DNA of 64,000 nucleotides from CAVVFX01 sp963747535. GTDB lineage: Bacteria > Acidobacteriota > Terriglobia > Bryobacterales > Bryobacteraceae. Location of the stretch: positions 1,485,513 through 1,549,512 of the forward strand of contig CAVVFX010000006.1 in assembly GCA_963747535.1 (NCBI GenBank), in the 5' to 3' direction. Made by a program: the position numbers and the translations under genes. Below are positions 1 through 9,132 of the stretch, piece by piece. Below the pieces are notes generated by a model. It made no database searches. It was given only the letters and a program-made list of their open reading frames with translations, and was not told the origin of the DNA. Numbering within the stretch: the first letter of the stretch is position 1; every line of letters begins with the position of its first letter.

Positions 1-50
1 AATGACATCGCCCAGGTAAAGCCGAATGCGGACTTCAAGGTATCGAGCAT
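1..50 (-). CDS. Partial phasin-like small protein, cut by window edge
   Basis: Only the first 16 codons are inside the window: the reading from the ATG at 50 gives MLDTLKSAFGFTWAMS and then leaves the window. This resembles the start of the 152-residue protein at 12588-13046 (LTRSLFSYGWAMSMFG), sharing the W-A-M-S core and the hydrophobic spacing, so I read it as a second copy of that family. A GGAGG lies about 13 bases upstream. It is the next gene of the same minus-strand operon, 32 bases after the patatin gene. The call rests on very few residues. Confidence 0.45.
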   Translation of the reverse strand, partial: MLDTLKSAFGFTWAMS

Positions 51-82
51 AGATTGATCCAGGACCTCCAGGCCAGGATGGG

Positions 83-1180
83 CTACAGTAGGCAACCCAT
101 CTCGTCGCAATTATGATGAATGGCGTCCCCGTAGCCGAGTGATATCAGACGAGTGATCTGCTCCATATCGAAACTTAACCAGAGAAGGGTTCCCCCCAGT
201 GACCGGCGCGGGAAATACTTGTGAACCACAAGCTTCTTCGTACCAGCCCGGCGTTTGCCCGCGGCGATATTCTGATTGATCCGCTCTGCCACCCGGAGGT
301 CCCTGCTGGTCATCGAGAACAGCGCGATCGCGATCATGCGATAGAGCGTATCCAGGGTGTTGGAGACAGGAGGTATCTTGATATCGGATAGCTCCGGATC
401 GAGATAGACAATGTGCACGACGTCAGCGCCGGCCTTGATTGCGGGGCTGAGCGGCGTATTCGAAGCGATACCTCCGTCGACATAGAGAGAGTCGCCCATC
501 TGGACGGGCGGAAAGACTCCGGGAATCGAACCGGAGGCGACGACGATGTCGTGGCCTTTCTCATCGGTCATATCGTCATTCTTGAAGATCTCGAGATCGC
601 CGGTGTTCCAGTTGGTGGCTGCGATACGGAGTTCGATCCGGCTCGCGCGGATGGCGGCAAGGTCGACGGTCTTTCGCACCAGGTGCGCGTACGGTTCCGT
701 TGAAGCGATAGTGCTGATGTCCAACGTTTCGAGCACACGCTTTTCGATGCCGCCATGGACCTCCACGAACCGTATGCTACGCCGCAGGATATCCGTCGTA
801 AAGAAGACTGTGTCTCTAGCCAGATCGACGAAAGGGCGGAAGGGACCCGCGGCGAGACACCGCGGATCCAGAACGCGGGGATTGAGCCGGAGCCGTAACG
901 CGCCGGCACCACAATTCGCTGGAGAGTCGGCAATCGAGTCAATCCAGACACTTTCGATAAGTTCTACCGCGTCCTGGACGTTGGAGCGCGACAGGAGCAG
1001 CGCGGCATTGAAGGCGCCAGCGGACGTGCCGCTGACGACATCGGGGTGGAAGGGTATGAAGTTAGTGGCGGGCGATTTTCCATCACAAAGGGCTCGCAGC
1101 ACCCCGACTTCATAGGCCCCGTATCCGCCTCCGCCTGAGAGTACGACCGCAGTCTTCTGGGCCGGCTGAGGGGTGGTCAT
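83..1180 (-). CDS. Patatin-like phospholipase / lipid acyl hydrolase
   Basis: A 365-residue patatin-family serine hydrolase, expected to cleave acyl esters of lipids with a Ser-Asp dyad. The glycine-rich oxyanion loop SGGGGYGAYEVG lies near residues 15-26, the nucleophile elbow GTSAG has Ser53, and the dyad Asp is in YVDGGIASNTP (Asp235). There is no signal peptide, so it is probably cytoplasmic or membrane-peripheral. The start overlaps the preceding gene's stop by four bases (ATGA), which suggests translational coupling. In the operon it is the only gene with an obvious lipid hydrolase function; with the two ABC1 kinases and phasin-like proteins it suggests a lipid-linked process. The native substrate is unknown. 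Confidence 0.9.
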   Translation of the reverse strand: MTTPQPAQKTAVVLSGGGGYGAYEVGVLRALCDGKSPATNFIPFHPDVVSGTSAGAFNAALLLSRSNVQDAVELIESVWIDSIADSPANCGAGALRLRLNPRVLDPRCLAAGPFRPFVDLARDTVFFTTDILRRSIRFVEVHGGIEKRVLETLDISTIASTEPYAHLVRKTVDLAAIRASRIELRIAATNWNTGDLEIFKNDDMTDEKGHDIVVASGSIPGVFPPVQMGDSLYVDGGIASNTPLSPAIKAGADVVHIVYLDPELSDIKIPPVSNTLDTLYRMIAIALFSMTSRDLRVAERINQNIAAGKRRAGTKKLVVHKYFPRRSLGGTLLWLSFDMEQITRLISLGYGDAIHHNCDEMGCLL

Positions 1181-2481
1181 ACGGCCTTTCCCTGAACCAC
1201 CCAGTCAGGCAGGTTCTGTTCGTCCGTCCAGTCAGGAATCTGCCGCCAGGTCAGCAGTGAGCCGACCACAGTTTGGTAGTGTTGTGTGAAGTGCTGTAAC
1301 AGAAAATCTTTCTCGAGCTGTTCGCGGGAGACGCAGTAATTCCTGGCGGCGAGACCGCCCGTCGCGGCATTGGCTAAGGTGATGTAGGCGTAAACAGGGT
1401 CGAATCCCGGCAGCGGCACGCTGGAAAATGCCTGCTTGACCGGCCCGAAGAGACGAGAGGCCATACCGAAAGAAAGGGCGTCGGCGATACGGAAACTCCA
1501 GGTGACTGGGTTGATATCGACGTTCGATACCGCCGTCGGACGGTTCGCTACGAAAATCATGCGGACGGTCACCTGGCCATTGTCGAGAATTCGGAAGTGA
1601 ATCATCTCAATAGCGGCGTCGAATTCACCCGGGCCATATGCGAGGAGGCCGCGGGTTGGCTTCTTGATGAAGGCATAGCCGACACCATAGCAGCCAAGAA
1701 GACCTGGCTCCGAGGCTTCCTGATCCAGGATGAAGTCGCCGCTGAGGATGAGGTAGCTTTCCTCGTTGAGTCCGAAGACCAGTTCAGGTCCGGCCGGACC
1801 GACGGGCTTGACGTGCAGGGCGAAGTCGAAGATGCGGACCTTGACGATCAGCCATTCGTACGTGGAGCCGATCTCGCGCAGGTCGACAATACGGGACTGC
1901 ATGTCATCGGGGAAGCGGCCGACTTCGCCCGTGCTGCGCAGCTTATAGAAGAGCTGGCTGAAACCGAAGCCCTGGGTTACGGTGTCGGCGCGGGTACACC
2001 AACTGAGCTGCGGAAAAGACACAGGTGGCTGCTGATGCTCGGGATCGACGAAAGCTTCGGGCGCGCGAAAATCCGCCACGCGCATGAAGTACCGCAAGGC
2101 AAAAGCGCGCAACTGGTCGCGCAGCCACTCGGTAGCCGGCCGCTGGTAGTCGGGTGGGACGCGGGGCTGGTCGTAGAACATCTCCTGCATGTTGCCCATT
2201 ACATCCATGGGCTGATCTGCGACGGTAGCCCTGCCAAAGAAGCCGGAACTGGTATCCGGCCGATTGAATGTGCGGGAAAGCTCGAATTTGTCGGAGTAAC
2301 CGCCGTCCCTTTCGGCTTGCTCCCACCAGCGCTTCAGGTCCAGTCCGTACGACAGGAAGCGCTCGGCGCTGGCCAGCACTGCCGCTTCTTCCGCCGCGGT
2401 GCCGGCGGAGTCCGACTGGTTGCGGCTGAAGCGATGTAGAGCGCGGCTGAGTACGGCGTCCACGGTATGGTCTACGGACAT
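1177..2481 (-). CDS. Uncharacterised 434-residue operon protein
   Basis: I do not recognise this family. An in-frame start further upstream (2565) exists, but I chose the ATG at 2481 because GGAGAG lies about nine bases before it and it then overlaps the preceding gene's stop by only ten bases. No signal peptide or transmembrane helix is seen. The middle (residues 170-330) is rich in aromatic and beta-branched residues, and the C-terminus has a W-R-Q-I-P-D-W segment. The stop is shared with the patatin start (ATGA). It is a single-copy member of the duplicated-family operon. It could be a soluble lipid-binding or scaffold protein, but nothing in the sequence proves it. Confidence 0.75.
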   Translation of the reverse strand: MSVDHTVDAVLSRALHRFSRNQSDSAGTAAEEAAVLASAERFLSYGLDLKRWWEQAERDGGYSDKFELSRTFNRPDTSSGFFGRATVADQPMDVMGNMQEMFYDQPRVPPDYQRPATEWLRDQLRAFALRYFMRVADFRAPEAFVDPEHQQPPVSFPQLSWCTRADTVTQGFGFSQLFYKLRSTGEVGRFPDDMQSRIVDLREIGSTYEWLIVKVRIFDFALHVKPVGPAGPELVFGLNEESYLILSGDFILDQEASEPGLLGCYGVGYAFIKKPTRGLLAYGPGEFDAAIEMIHFRILDNGQVTVRMIFVANRPTAVSNVDINPVTWSFRIADALSFGMASRLFGPVKQAFSSVPLPGFDPVYAYITLANAATGGLAARNYCVSREQLEKDFLLQHFTQHYQTVVGSLLTWRQIPDWTDEQNLPDWVVQGKAV

Positions 2482-3506
2482 TGGAAAAGCTCTCCGGGAG
2501 CATCCTGACGGCGGTTGCCCTGTAAGGCGGGATTTGCGATCAGTTCGCGCCAACGGGTTGCGCAACCGGAAGGCTGGTAGTTGAGGAGGCCGGCGACGGC
2601 TTCATCGTTGGGGGCGCAGCGCTTCCAGATCGCGATGGCCGCGGAAACGCCTTGCGCAAAAGCCCGGGTCTCCGGCAAGTTCGTTCCGGCTCCGCACAGA
2701 AACGATTCAATGACCCATGGCGACTGAACGTTGACCAGGGTGAGGGCCCAGGCGAATCCTGAGACGACATTGCGGCGCGCGCAATCCGCGGGAGCATCCA
2801 GGGCGCTCTCCTCGAGCGCTCTCCCGGTTCGCAGCAGGGAGCGGACTGTATTGCATGGAGCGAAATAAGCGCCACGCCCGACGCCGTGCCAGAAGTAGGC
2901 CGGCAGGGAGGAATCCACGGCGGCAAGTTCGCTCGCCAGATCGAGGAGTCGATGAGGGTGCATGGTGCGGGCGACCACCCCCAGGGCTTCGCTGGAAACC
3001 TCCGCATAACCAGGGGCAGCGTGGCCACGCACCTGTTCGACAAACCGGGAAAGGTTGTTAATTTCCCGCACCGCAAGGCATAATCCGAGTCCGGCATGCA
3101 GAGGAACGAGACAGATTTCAGGGAGGGCGTCACGGAAGGCGCGTGAATCACGATTCTCCATCCAGTAGTAGCCGAGGCCCTCCATGGTCCACGCGATGGA
3201 GTCCGGCTGGAGAGCGAGGACGCGAGAGACCAGTTCAGCCAGGGAGCGGCGATCGGAGTGCGAGGTTCCGATCGCCGGTCCAGCGTTGGTAAAAAGAGTA
3301 AAGACGCGAAGTTTATTGCTCAGCTCCTCGGCCGGCCCACCCACGGGGCCGGGAGCAAAGGCACCCACGGCGTGGGACGCTTGCCGAATCGTGTCGAGCA
3401 TCAGGTTGCCGAACTCATACGGGGAGAGGAGGCGCAAAGCCTGATCCGCGACCAGGAAAGGGGCCGCAAGTGCAAAGCGGAGCATGGACTGGGGCAGATC
3501 ACGCAT
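2472..3506 (-). CDS. DUF1702-like protein (enediyne-cluster-associated family), copy 1
   Basis: A 344-residue protein close to the length usual for DUF1702, a family of unknown biochemical function best known from enediyne clusters. It shows the pattern expected of that family: an E-G-L-G-Y-Y-W segment, then PLHAGLGLCLA, then YFWHGVGRGAYFAP, then RRNVVSGFAWAL. The same landmarks recur in the protein at 11369-12580, so the two are paralogues. The ATG at 3506 was preferred to one at 3545 because it overlaps the preceding stop by only eight bases. No signal peptide is apparent, although residues 7-25 are moderately hydrophobic. The assignment is from pattern memory and not from a search. Confidence 0.65.
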   Translation of the reverse strand: MRDLPQSMLRFALAAPFLVADQALRLLSPYEFGNLMLDTIRQASHAVGAFAPGPVGGPAEELSNKLRVFTLFTNAGPAIGTSHSDRRSLAELVSRVLALQPDSIAWTMEGLGYYWMENRDSRAFRDALPEICLVPLHAGLGLCLAVREINNLSRFVEQVRGHAAPGYAEVSSEALGVVARTMHPHRLLDLASELAAVDSSLPAYFWHGVGRGAYFAPCNTVRSLLRTGRALEESALDAPADCARRNVVSGFAWALTLVNVQSPWVIESFLCGAGTNLPETRAFAQGVSAAIAIWKRCAPNDEAVAGLLNYQPSGCATRWRELIANPALQGNRRQDAPGELFQCP

Positions 3507-4782
3507 GGCGGAAGGACCCGTCGGGGTCGACCAGGTGAAGAACATGTACCAGCGTGAGCGCGTGTGGGGAAATGCCGATCAGCGAGTTAACGGTCAGCAT
3601 TCCCCGGGCTCCGGCGAGGGGTCCGGTTCCACCGGTAATGGGACCGAAGCCGGCGAAGCGAACTCCCGGCTGTCCGGGAGCGGCCGGGAACTTCAGGTCG
3701 AACGAGATGCCCTCGACAACGCCGGCCGTGAGCGTCGCGATGATCTCACCGTCTGAGTTCAGGAACGTGTAGAGTTCGTCGGTGGTGAACGGCACTGGCT
3801 TCTGGGCGGTTCCGGGAGGCGCCAGAAGGTTAAAGAACACAGTTGCGGTCATGTCGCCGAAATGCGGACCGATTTGGAGCGAGGTCTTCAGGCCCCGATG
3901 CCCAGATGCTGTGAAGTTGAATTGCGCGGCGCGCATCTGCGATGGCGTAATCAGGCTCACGAGACCTCCGCCGGGAGGAGGTCCGAACGTAGTCTTCACG
4001 TTGCGATTCTTCTTTTCGCCATGCATCACCATGAACGTCGACGATGGATCGGGATCGGAGATCGAGGTAAGCGAGCCAAGTTCGTCGTCCGTGCGAATCC
4101 TGCCGTCGGGGTCGACCGCCCGGAAGGTAATGCTTCCGCGGAAGCCCAGGTCCGGCGTGATCGTGCCGGTCATGACAAAGGTACCTTCAAGACCGGCGAA
4201 TTTGCCGTAGCCTTGCATCAGGTTGCCAACTCCCGCGGCCAACAGAACGGGGCGGCCGTGGACCATCATCGGGTAAGTGCGGCCAATGCCGTACGCATCG
4301 AAAGCGTTGACCGGGTGTTCCTGGTTCCCGAACTCGAAGCGGCAGTCGAGCATATTGAAACGTTGCGAATACCAGGCGTCGAATATGCCGGGCGACGGAT
4401 TCTGCCCGGGCGTCCAGGCTAGATCGGTCGCACTGAACAGCCAGCGCGCGCGGTACCGGCCCGAAGATTCGCCCACCTGCTCGGTTGCACCGACGCCCAT
4501 ATCCACGGAGGGCATGTGAATGGTGGAGTCGAAACGCCGAAGATCGCAGAGAATGTCGAGCCCGTAACCGCCGTCGATCCCGAAGAAGTCCTCGGGATGT
4601 CCTGGTGTCAGGGTGGCGCTTGCGAGGTGCCCCGGGACGGGGGTCGCGTACATGTTGAAGTCAGCAGTCTGATTCAGCAGGTGCTGTACGAGATCATATG
4701 GGTAAGTTTCGTAGTTGACGTCGGGGAGCGCGGGCGGCGTTCCGTTGGACGGCAGCGCTGGTGTTATGGCTGTTGAACTCAT
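3499..4782 (-). CDS. Two-repeat beta-rich protein, paralogue A
   Basis: A 427-residue protein of a family I cannot name, represented three times in this operon (also 4802-6064 and 7838-9031). Each copy starts with a short helix ending in a D/N-F-N-x-Y motif and then has two similar halves. The first half carries GYGKFAGLEGTFVMTGT followed by a D-x-G-F-x-G strand; the second carries GPLAGARGMLTVNS. These repeated G-x-F-x-G-x-x-G strands recall dirigent or allene oxide cyclase type barrels, but that is only a shape argument. The start at 4782 has GAGG at a suitable distance and lies 19 bases after the previous gene. No signal peptide. Confidence 0.75.
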   Translation of the reverse strand: MSSTAITPALPSNGTPPALPDVNYETYPYDLVQHLLNQTADFNMYATPVPGHLASATLTPGHPEDFFGIDGGYGLDILCDLRRFDSTIHMPSVDMGVGATEQVGESSGRYRARWLFSATDLAWTPGQNPSPGIFDAWYSQRFNMLDCRFEFGNQEHPVNAFDAYGIGRTYPMMVHGRPVLLAAGVGNLMQGYGKFAGLEGTFVMTGTITPDLGFRGSITFRAVDPDGRIRTDDELGSLTSISDPDPSSTFMVMHGEKKNRNVKTTFGPPPGGGLVSLITPSQMRAAQFNFTASGHRGLKTSLQIGPHFGDMTATVFFNLLAPPGTAQKPVPFTTDELYTFLNSDGEIIATLTAGVVEGISFDLKFPAAPGQPGVRFAGFGPITGGTGPLAGARGMLTVNSLIGISPHALTLVHVLHLVDPDGSFRHA

Positions 4783-4801
4783 CGCAAAGACCTCATAGCT
4801 T

Positions 4802-6064
4802 CTACCCGTCGTGCCTGCTCGCTCGATATTTTCCGGAAGGATCGTTGACGCGGACGACGTACAGCGTGACGATCGCATGGGGAGCGATACCAACTACCGA
4901 GTTATCAGTCATCAGGCCTTCTATGCCGGCGAACTCGCCCTTCCCGTTCAGTAAAGGACCAAAGGCGCCAAACCGGAGAGCCTGCTGGCCTGGAGCGCCC
5001 ATGAGTTTCAAATTGAAAGTGCGCCCTTCGGAGCCGTCGGCATCAAAACTTCCGATCGTCCGGCCGTCGTCGTCGAGAAACGTGTAAACGTTGTAGCTCT
5101 TGAAAGGGATCGGTGCGAGGGCCGTTCCCGGCGCACCAGGATTGAACAGGTTGAATAGAATCTTGGATGACATCCGGCCCACCACCGGGCCGACTTCACG
5201 CGAACTGCGCATACCCTTTTCGCCGCGAGTGGCGCAGTCGATGTCGAGGGTGCGGAGTTGCTGCACTACGTCGAGACCGTTGACCTGGCCGTCGGCCGTG
5301 AAGTTGTAGGCCGTGTGCTGATTCTGGTCACGCTTCTGACCGCGGAAGAGGAGATAAGTCACGCCGGGTTCGGGATCCTCTCCGATTTCAAGCGGCGGCA
5401 GCCGGTTCTCAGTCTGCAGGCGTTCTTCGGGGTCCATGACACGAATCAGGAGGCTGCCTTGAAAGCCCGAGTCCGGGTTCACGGTTCCGACGTACGTGTA
5501 AGTGCCTTCGAGGCCCTCGAAGCGGCCGAAGCCGCGTAACAGAGTACCGGTTGCGGCAACCAGCAGTCTCGGCCGGCCGTCTTCGACCGACGGGAAGGTC
5601 TTGCCCGTGCCGAAGCCTTCGAATCCATCGTGAGCACCTTCGAAGGTGCACTTACCGTCCAGCATAACGAAGCGCTGCCCCCGCGCAGGATCGAGCACGG
5701 TGGGAGGCGGTTCGCGGTCAGGCACGGCCACGAAGTTGTCGGGGATAAAGACCCAGCGCGAAGCGAACTCCCCCACCTGTTCGCCAACCCGATTGGAGGC
5801 GAGAAAGCCACGCGCGGAAGAGGGGCCGCGCAACCGGATGTCGAAACGCTTGAGCTGCTCCCTGACGGCGATACCCGTGATGCGCCCTGATTGAGTAATC
5901 GCCGCTTTGCCGGTTTCGGCCGGAACCGAATATAGGTTAAAATACCCGGCCTGGTCCAGCAAGTACTGGACAATCTCAAACGGGTACGTCTGGGCGTTGA
6001 TATCCGGGAGCGGAGCACCGCTGCCGGGCGGAGGACTCGCTGTCTCCGGCGCAGTGCTGCTCAT
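4802..6064 (-). CDS. Two-repeat beta-rich protein, paralogue B
   Basis: A 420-residue paralogue of the flanking protein at 3499-4782 and of 7838-9031. The N-terminal LLDQAGYFNLYSVP segment is the family hallmark. Repeat one contains GFGRFEGLEGTYTYVGTV near residues 165-185, and repeat two contains GKGEFAGIEGLMTDNSVVG near residue 385, each followed by a D-P strand (R-V-M-D-P; R-V-N-D-P). The start overlaps the preceding stop (ATGA). The protein is predicted cytoplasmic. Tandem placement of A and B suggests local duplication, and the wide divergence suggests the copies form different subunits or bind different ligands. No catalytic residues can be proposed. Confidence 0.75.
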   Translation of the reverse strand: MSSTAPETASPPPGSGAPLPDINAQTYPFEIVQYLLDQAGYFNLYSVPAETGKAAITQSGRITGIAVREQLKRFDIRLRGPSSARGFLASNRVGEQVGEFASRWVFIPDNFVAVPDREPPPTVLDPARGQRFVMLDGKCTFEGAHDGFEGFGTGKTFPSVEDGRPRLLVAATGTLLRGFGRFEGLEGTYTYVGTVNPDSGFQGSLLIRVMDPEERLQTENRLPPLEIGEDPEPGVTYLLFRGQKRDQNQHTAYNFTADGQVNGLDVVQQLRTLDIDCATRGEKGMRSSREVGPVVGRMSSKILFNLFNPGAPGTALAPIPFKSYNVYTFLDDDGRTIGSFDADGSEGRTFNLKLMGAPGQQALRFGAFGPLLNGKGEFAGIEGLMTDNSVVGIAPHAIVTLYVVRVNDPSGKYRASRHDG

Positions 6065-6996
6065 AGAGCGACCAACTTGTTGATCATTTTGAGTACAGGC
6101 CCGGCGAATTCCACATGCCCGCGGTCGTAGTCGAAGTTAAGATGCATGGCATAGACCGAGAAGCTCGTCGCGTTGTCTACCTGGCTGAGGAAGTCCACCG
6201 AGCATACCAGTTGGTTCTGCACCGTCGGGAGCATATCAAGAGTCATGAGCTCGTTGGCCCAGAAGATCTTGTCGCCATCGAATTCGTAGCCGAATGACCG
6301 CATTTCGTTGCGATGGTTTTGATAGAACGAAGCCCAACTGGCAATGCCGGTTTCTTGCGTGTAGGTATTGAAGGTGAGGTCGACGGTGTTCTGTGTCAGT
6401 TCGATGCCGAGTGATTCCGGGTCGACATAGTTTGCATTCGAGCCGGTGATCTTCTGCACAAACCGTCCCTCGACCTCACGTACGGGACCCCAGACGCTAT
6501 ATGTCGGAGGCGCAGGGCTCTCGAGCAGAGACTTGTCAGGCTGAGGCACGTACAGACGCAAGTCACCAAGAGCGGGGCCCGTGAAGCGATCGAACGCTGC
6601 ACGATGAAACGGCGCATTCGGATTGGCGAAAGCCTTAGCCAACGCGCGGGCCTGGACCACCGGGCCCTGTAGCTTACCGACCGTACGGCGCGTGTTGAAG
6701 ATCAAAGCAATGTCGTCCGCGAAGGAATCAGCATTGCCGGCGAACTTCTTGCGCCAACTGGCGAAAGCGTCACGGGACAGCATGCACCGGTTGAACAGCT
6801 CTGTGTATATCCCGAGGTTCATCACATCCGTACTGGTGAATTCGGCGGCGACACTGCTCGCGCCCAGGGGAACGGATGCAGGTTTGGCTCCGCCGCTGGC
6901 GGGAGGGTTGGCAGGATTCCCGGGTGCGGCTCCGGGTGCGGCTCCGGATGCGGCTGCGCCTCCGCTGGCAGGCGCGAAGATTTGTTTTGACAGCAT
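6061..6996 (-). CDS. Uncharacterised protein with Ala/Gly/Pro-rich N-terminus
   Basis: A 311-residue protein that I do not recognise. The first 45 residues are a low-complexity Ala-Gly-Pro tract after MLSKQIFAP, suggesting a flexible tether or a surface-association segment. The rest is mixed alpha/beta and ends in the amphipathic stretch VLKMINKLVAL. AAGGAG is placed about ten bases before the ATG. The stop overlaps the start of the next two-repeat protein (ATGA), so the two are probably made together. No transmembrane helix or known catalytic motif was found. Confidence 0.72.
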   Translation of the reverse strand: MLSKQIFAPASGGAAASGAAPGAAPGNPANPPASGGAKPASVPLGASSVAAEFTSTDVMNLGIYTELFNRCMLSRDAFASWRKKFAGNADSFADDIALIFNTRRTVGKLQGPVVQARALAKAFANPNAPFHRAAFDRFTGPALGDLRLYVPQPDKSLLESPAPPTYSVWGPVREVEGRFVQKITGSNANYVDPESLGIELTQNTVDLTFNTYTQETGIASWASFYQNHRNEMRSFGYEFDGDKIFWANELMTLDMLPTVQNQLVCSVDFLSQVDNATSFSVYAMHLNFDYDRGHVEFAGPVLKMINKLVAL

Positions 6997-7015
6997 ACTT
7001 CTGTGCTCCTTGTTA

Positions 7016-7834
7016 TCAGTGCAATAGTTTATGGATGTCCTGAAGGGTCCTGATCTGGTTCTCGTGGAACCTCAGGGGCTCTCTGGGCCATCGTTTCGAG
7101 ACAACGAAATAGACCCGCAGATATTTGAGATCATTTCGCGTGGAAACCGGCGTCGCGGGTTGCGCGGGATAGTCGGCGACATGTAACTGCGGCTCAATGG
7201 AGATGGCCGGCGGAGCAAGTTGGCCGATTTGTGGGTCTGGAACGGGAACCGGGTGTCTGGCCGCCGATCCGGATAGGACTCTCCGGGTGTGTTCGACCCA
7301 TTCCCTAAGCGCGTTGAGACGCTTCTGAAACAGCGTGCTCACGGCTATCCGAAGTTGGGTGAGTTGTTTTTGCACGGGGCCGGCGCCCGCGGGCTGGACA
7401 AAATGGCCACTCAGACTTTCTATTGATTCGGTGATCCAGGTGTTCAACTGTTGGAGTTGCGCCGAAAAGGCTTCAAAGCCGACCGGTTCGCGCTGTTGAT
7501 TTAGAGCGGTTGTGACGTGCCTGGCCCAGCCCGCCAGCTTTCTTACGTCGGCCTGCAGGGCGGCCAGTTGTTGTGCAAAGAGCGCTTCATCGCGAGCAAC
7601 GCGCGCTGACAGGGCGTTAATCTGGTCTTGCACGCCGCGTAGAATCGCAGGCGTTTCCTTAAGCGACTGGAGGTAGCGCGCGATCATCCAGGTTGTGAAT
7701 GTCTCGTGGGACATGCGGTCGGTAACCATCACCTCTCCGCCCTCGACGAAGCATTCCTTGCCGCGTTCCAGAGTGACAATCGAGTACGCCACCAGTTTCA
7801 CCATGTCGTCATCAAGGCTGTCGATATCTGCCAT
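7016..7834 (-). CDS. Split-domain protein with central coiled-coil insertion
   Basis: A 272-residue protein of unknown function. Residues 1-58 (LDDDMVKLVAYSIVTLERG onward) and residues 235-272 (YLRVYFVVSKRWPRE to the end) match two adjacent parts of one domain in the protein at 9133-9831. Here the halves are separated by about 170 residues that look like a long coiled coil (roughly residues 65-195) followed by a Pro-rich linker. It starts three bases after the stop of the two-repeat gene before it, with only a weak ribosome site, so coupling is likely. I infer a structural or scaffolding role; no enzyme motif is visible. Confidence 0.72.
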   Translation of the reverse strand: MADIDSLDDDMVKLVAYSIVTLERGKECFVEGGEVMVTDRMSHETFTTWMIARYLQSLKETPAILRGVQDQINALSARVARDEALFAQQLAALQADVRKLAGWARHVTTALNQQREPVGFEAFSAQLQQLNTWITESIESLSGHFVQPAGAGPVQKQLTQLRIAVSTLFQKRLNALREWVEHTRRVLSGSAARHPVPVPDPQIGQLAPPAISIEPQLHVADYPAQPATPVSTRNDLKYLRVYFVVSKRWPREPLRFHENQIRTLQDIHKLLH

Positions 7835-7837
7835 GGA

Positions 7838-9031
7838 TCAGGCTCGGCCGGCAGCAGGCCGGAATCGGCCGTCGGGATCGAAGATCCGGGCGACGTACCA
7901 GTTAGAGATCACCTGATCATCAGGCGGCATATGAAAAACGGAGCCGGACGCTCCGTAGAGTATGCCTTGGACTCCGCTAAAGATTCCTTTGCCGACGACA
8001 ATATTTCCAAAGAATCCGAAACGAAGCCCGGGTTCCTGTGGCGCCGCCGGCAAGCGAACGTCGAACCGCCTTCCTTCGAGCACGTTGACGACGAGCGAAC
8101 CGACGACGTGGCCGTCGTGGTCTTTGAAAAGGTACTCACTGCAGCCCTCAAACTGGAATGGATTGAGGGCAGTCCCGGTGGGAGGCGCGTTGGGAATAGA
8201 GCCTTTTCCGAAGCCGATCTCTCTCGCAATTACTTCGCCCGGGGTCAGGTTCAAAGCCCGGAAGCCGTTTCCGTTGTTGAGCGCACAACCAGTGACGACG
8301 CGGCGAATGTCGACCGGGATGTTCAGTCCCCGCACCTGGCCCGATGGATCGATGCTGTAGCTGTTCTCCTGGTCGGCGGATTTGCTTTTTTGGCCGAGGT
8401 AGGTGATGAAGGTCACTCCGGAGGCCGGATCGGTGGTGGGTTGGATCGGGGGAAGATTGCCCGCTGTGCGAAGCTCGTTCTGCGAATCGAGTAGCCGGAT
8501 CATGATGTGGCCGGTGAATCCGCGGTCAGCCGAGATTTCGCCGCACATTGTGAAGTTGCCCTCATGGCCGCGAAACTGGCCGAAGCCTTCGGTAACGTTG
8601 CCGATCGCGCAGGCAACCAGTTTGGTTCCGCCTCCCGCGAAGAACGGAAAAGTGCGGCCGGTGCCGAAGCTGCGGAATCCCGTTCCGTTCCCGATGCGAA
8701 CTTCCGTCTCCAGCATGGTGAAACGTTGGGATTTCGAAGGATCGAGGCGAGTGGACGGCGGCTGTTTTCCGGGGAGGGCTGAGAATGAATCGGGAATCAT
8801 CAGCCAGTTGATCGAGAGGTGTCCTAGATTTTCGCCGACGGTATTGACAGCCTGGACTCCTGAAGAATCCGGAAGGTGCGTGTCGATGTCGAACCGGCGA
8901 AGCATGTGGCCGGCACGAATGCCGGTGGAGGAGCGGATGCCTCCCGCTGTTCCTTCGGGAATGACATACAGGTTGAAATTCGCAGCCTGATCGACAAGCT
9001 GCTGAATCTGGTCGTGGTTGGACTGTTCCAT
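7838..9031 (-). CDS. Two-repeat beta-rich protein, paralogue C
   Basis: A 397-residue third member of the two-repeat family also found at 3499-4782 and 4802-6064. It begins directly with the hallmark LVDQAANFNLYVIPEG and lacks the Pro-rich leader of the other two. Repeat one carries GFGQFRGHEGNFTMCGE, and repeat two carries GKGIFSGVQGILYGASG, each followed by the conserved D-P/D-S strand (R-I-F-D-P-D-G-R-F near the C-terminus). A GGAG is suitably placed before the ATG. It sits between the two proteins that share the split domain, so the order alternates families. Function unknown. Confidence 0.75.
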   Translation of the reverse strand: MEQSNHDQIQQLVDQAANFNLYVIPEGTAGGIRSSTGIRAGHMLRRFDIDTHLPDSSGVQAVNTVGENLGHLSINWLMIPDSFSALPGKQPPSTRLDPSKSQRFTMLETEVRIGNGTGFRSFGTGRTFPFFAGGGTKLVACAIGNVTEGFGQFRGHEGNFTMCGEISADRGFTGHIMIRLLDSQNELRTAGNLPPIQPTTDPASGVTFITYLGQKSKSADQENSYSIDPSGQVRGLNIPVDIRRVVTGCALNNGNGFRALNLTPGEVIAREIGFGKGSIPNAPPTGTALNPFQFEGCSEYLFKDHDGHVVGSLVVNVLEGRRFDVRLPAAPQEPGLRFGFFGNIVVGKGIFSGVQGILYGASGSVFHMPPDDQVISNWYVARIFDPDGRFRPAAGRA

Positions 9032-9132
9032 AGCAACTCCGGCTGAGACGCATGAAATGTTTGGGCAGGCCGCACTTCATGAACGGCCTGCCGGGAATAG
9101 TTGCAGAAGAGTATCAGCTCTAACTACTTCGC

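Noticed and set aside
7099..7140. Tenth shared-class promoter near GGTCTATTTC inside the split-domain gene
   Set aside because: No YGCRAAWN block stands 13 bases upstream, and the site is inside a coding region.
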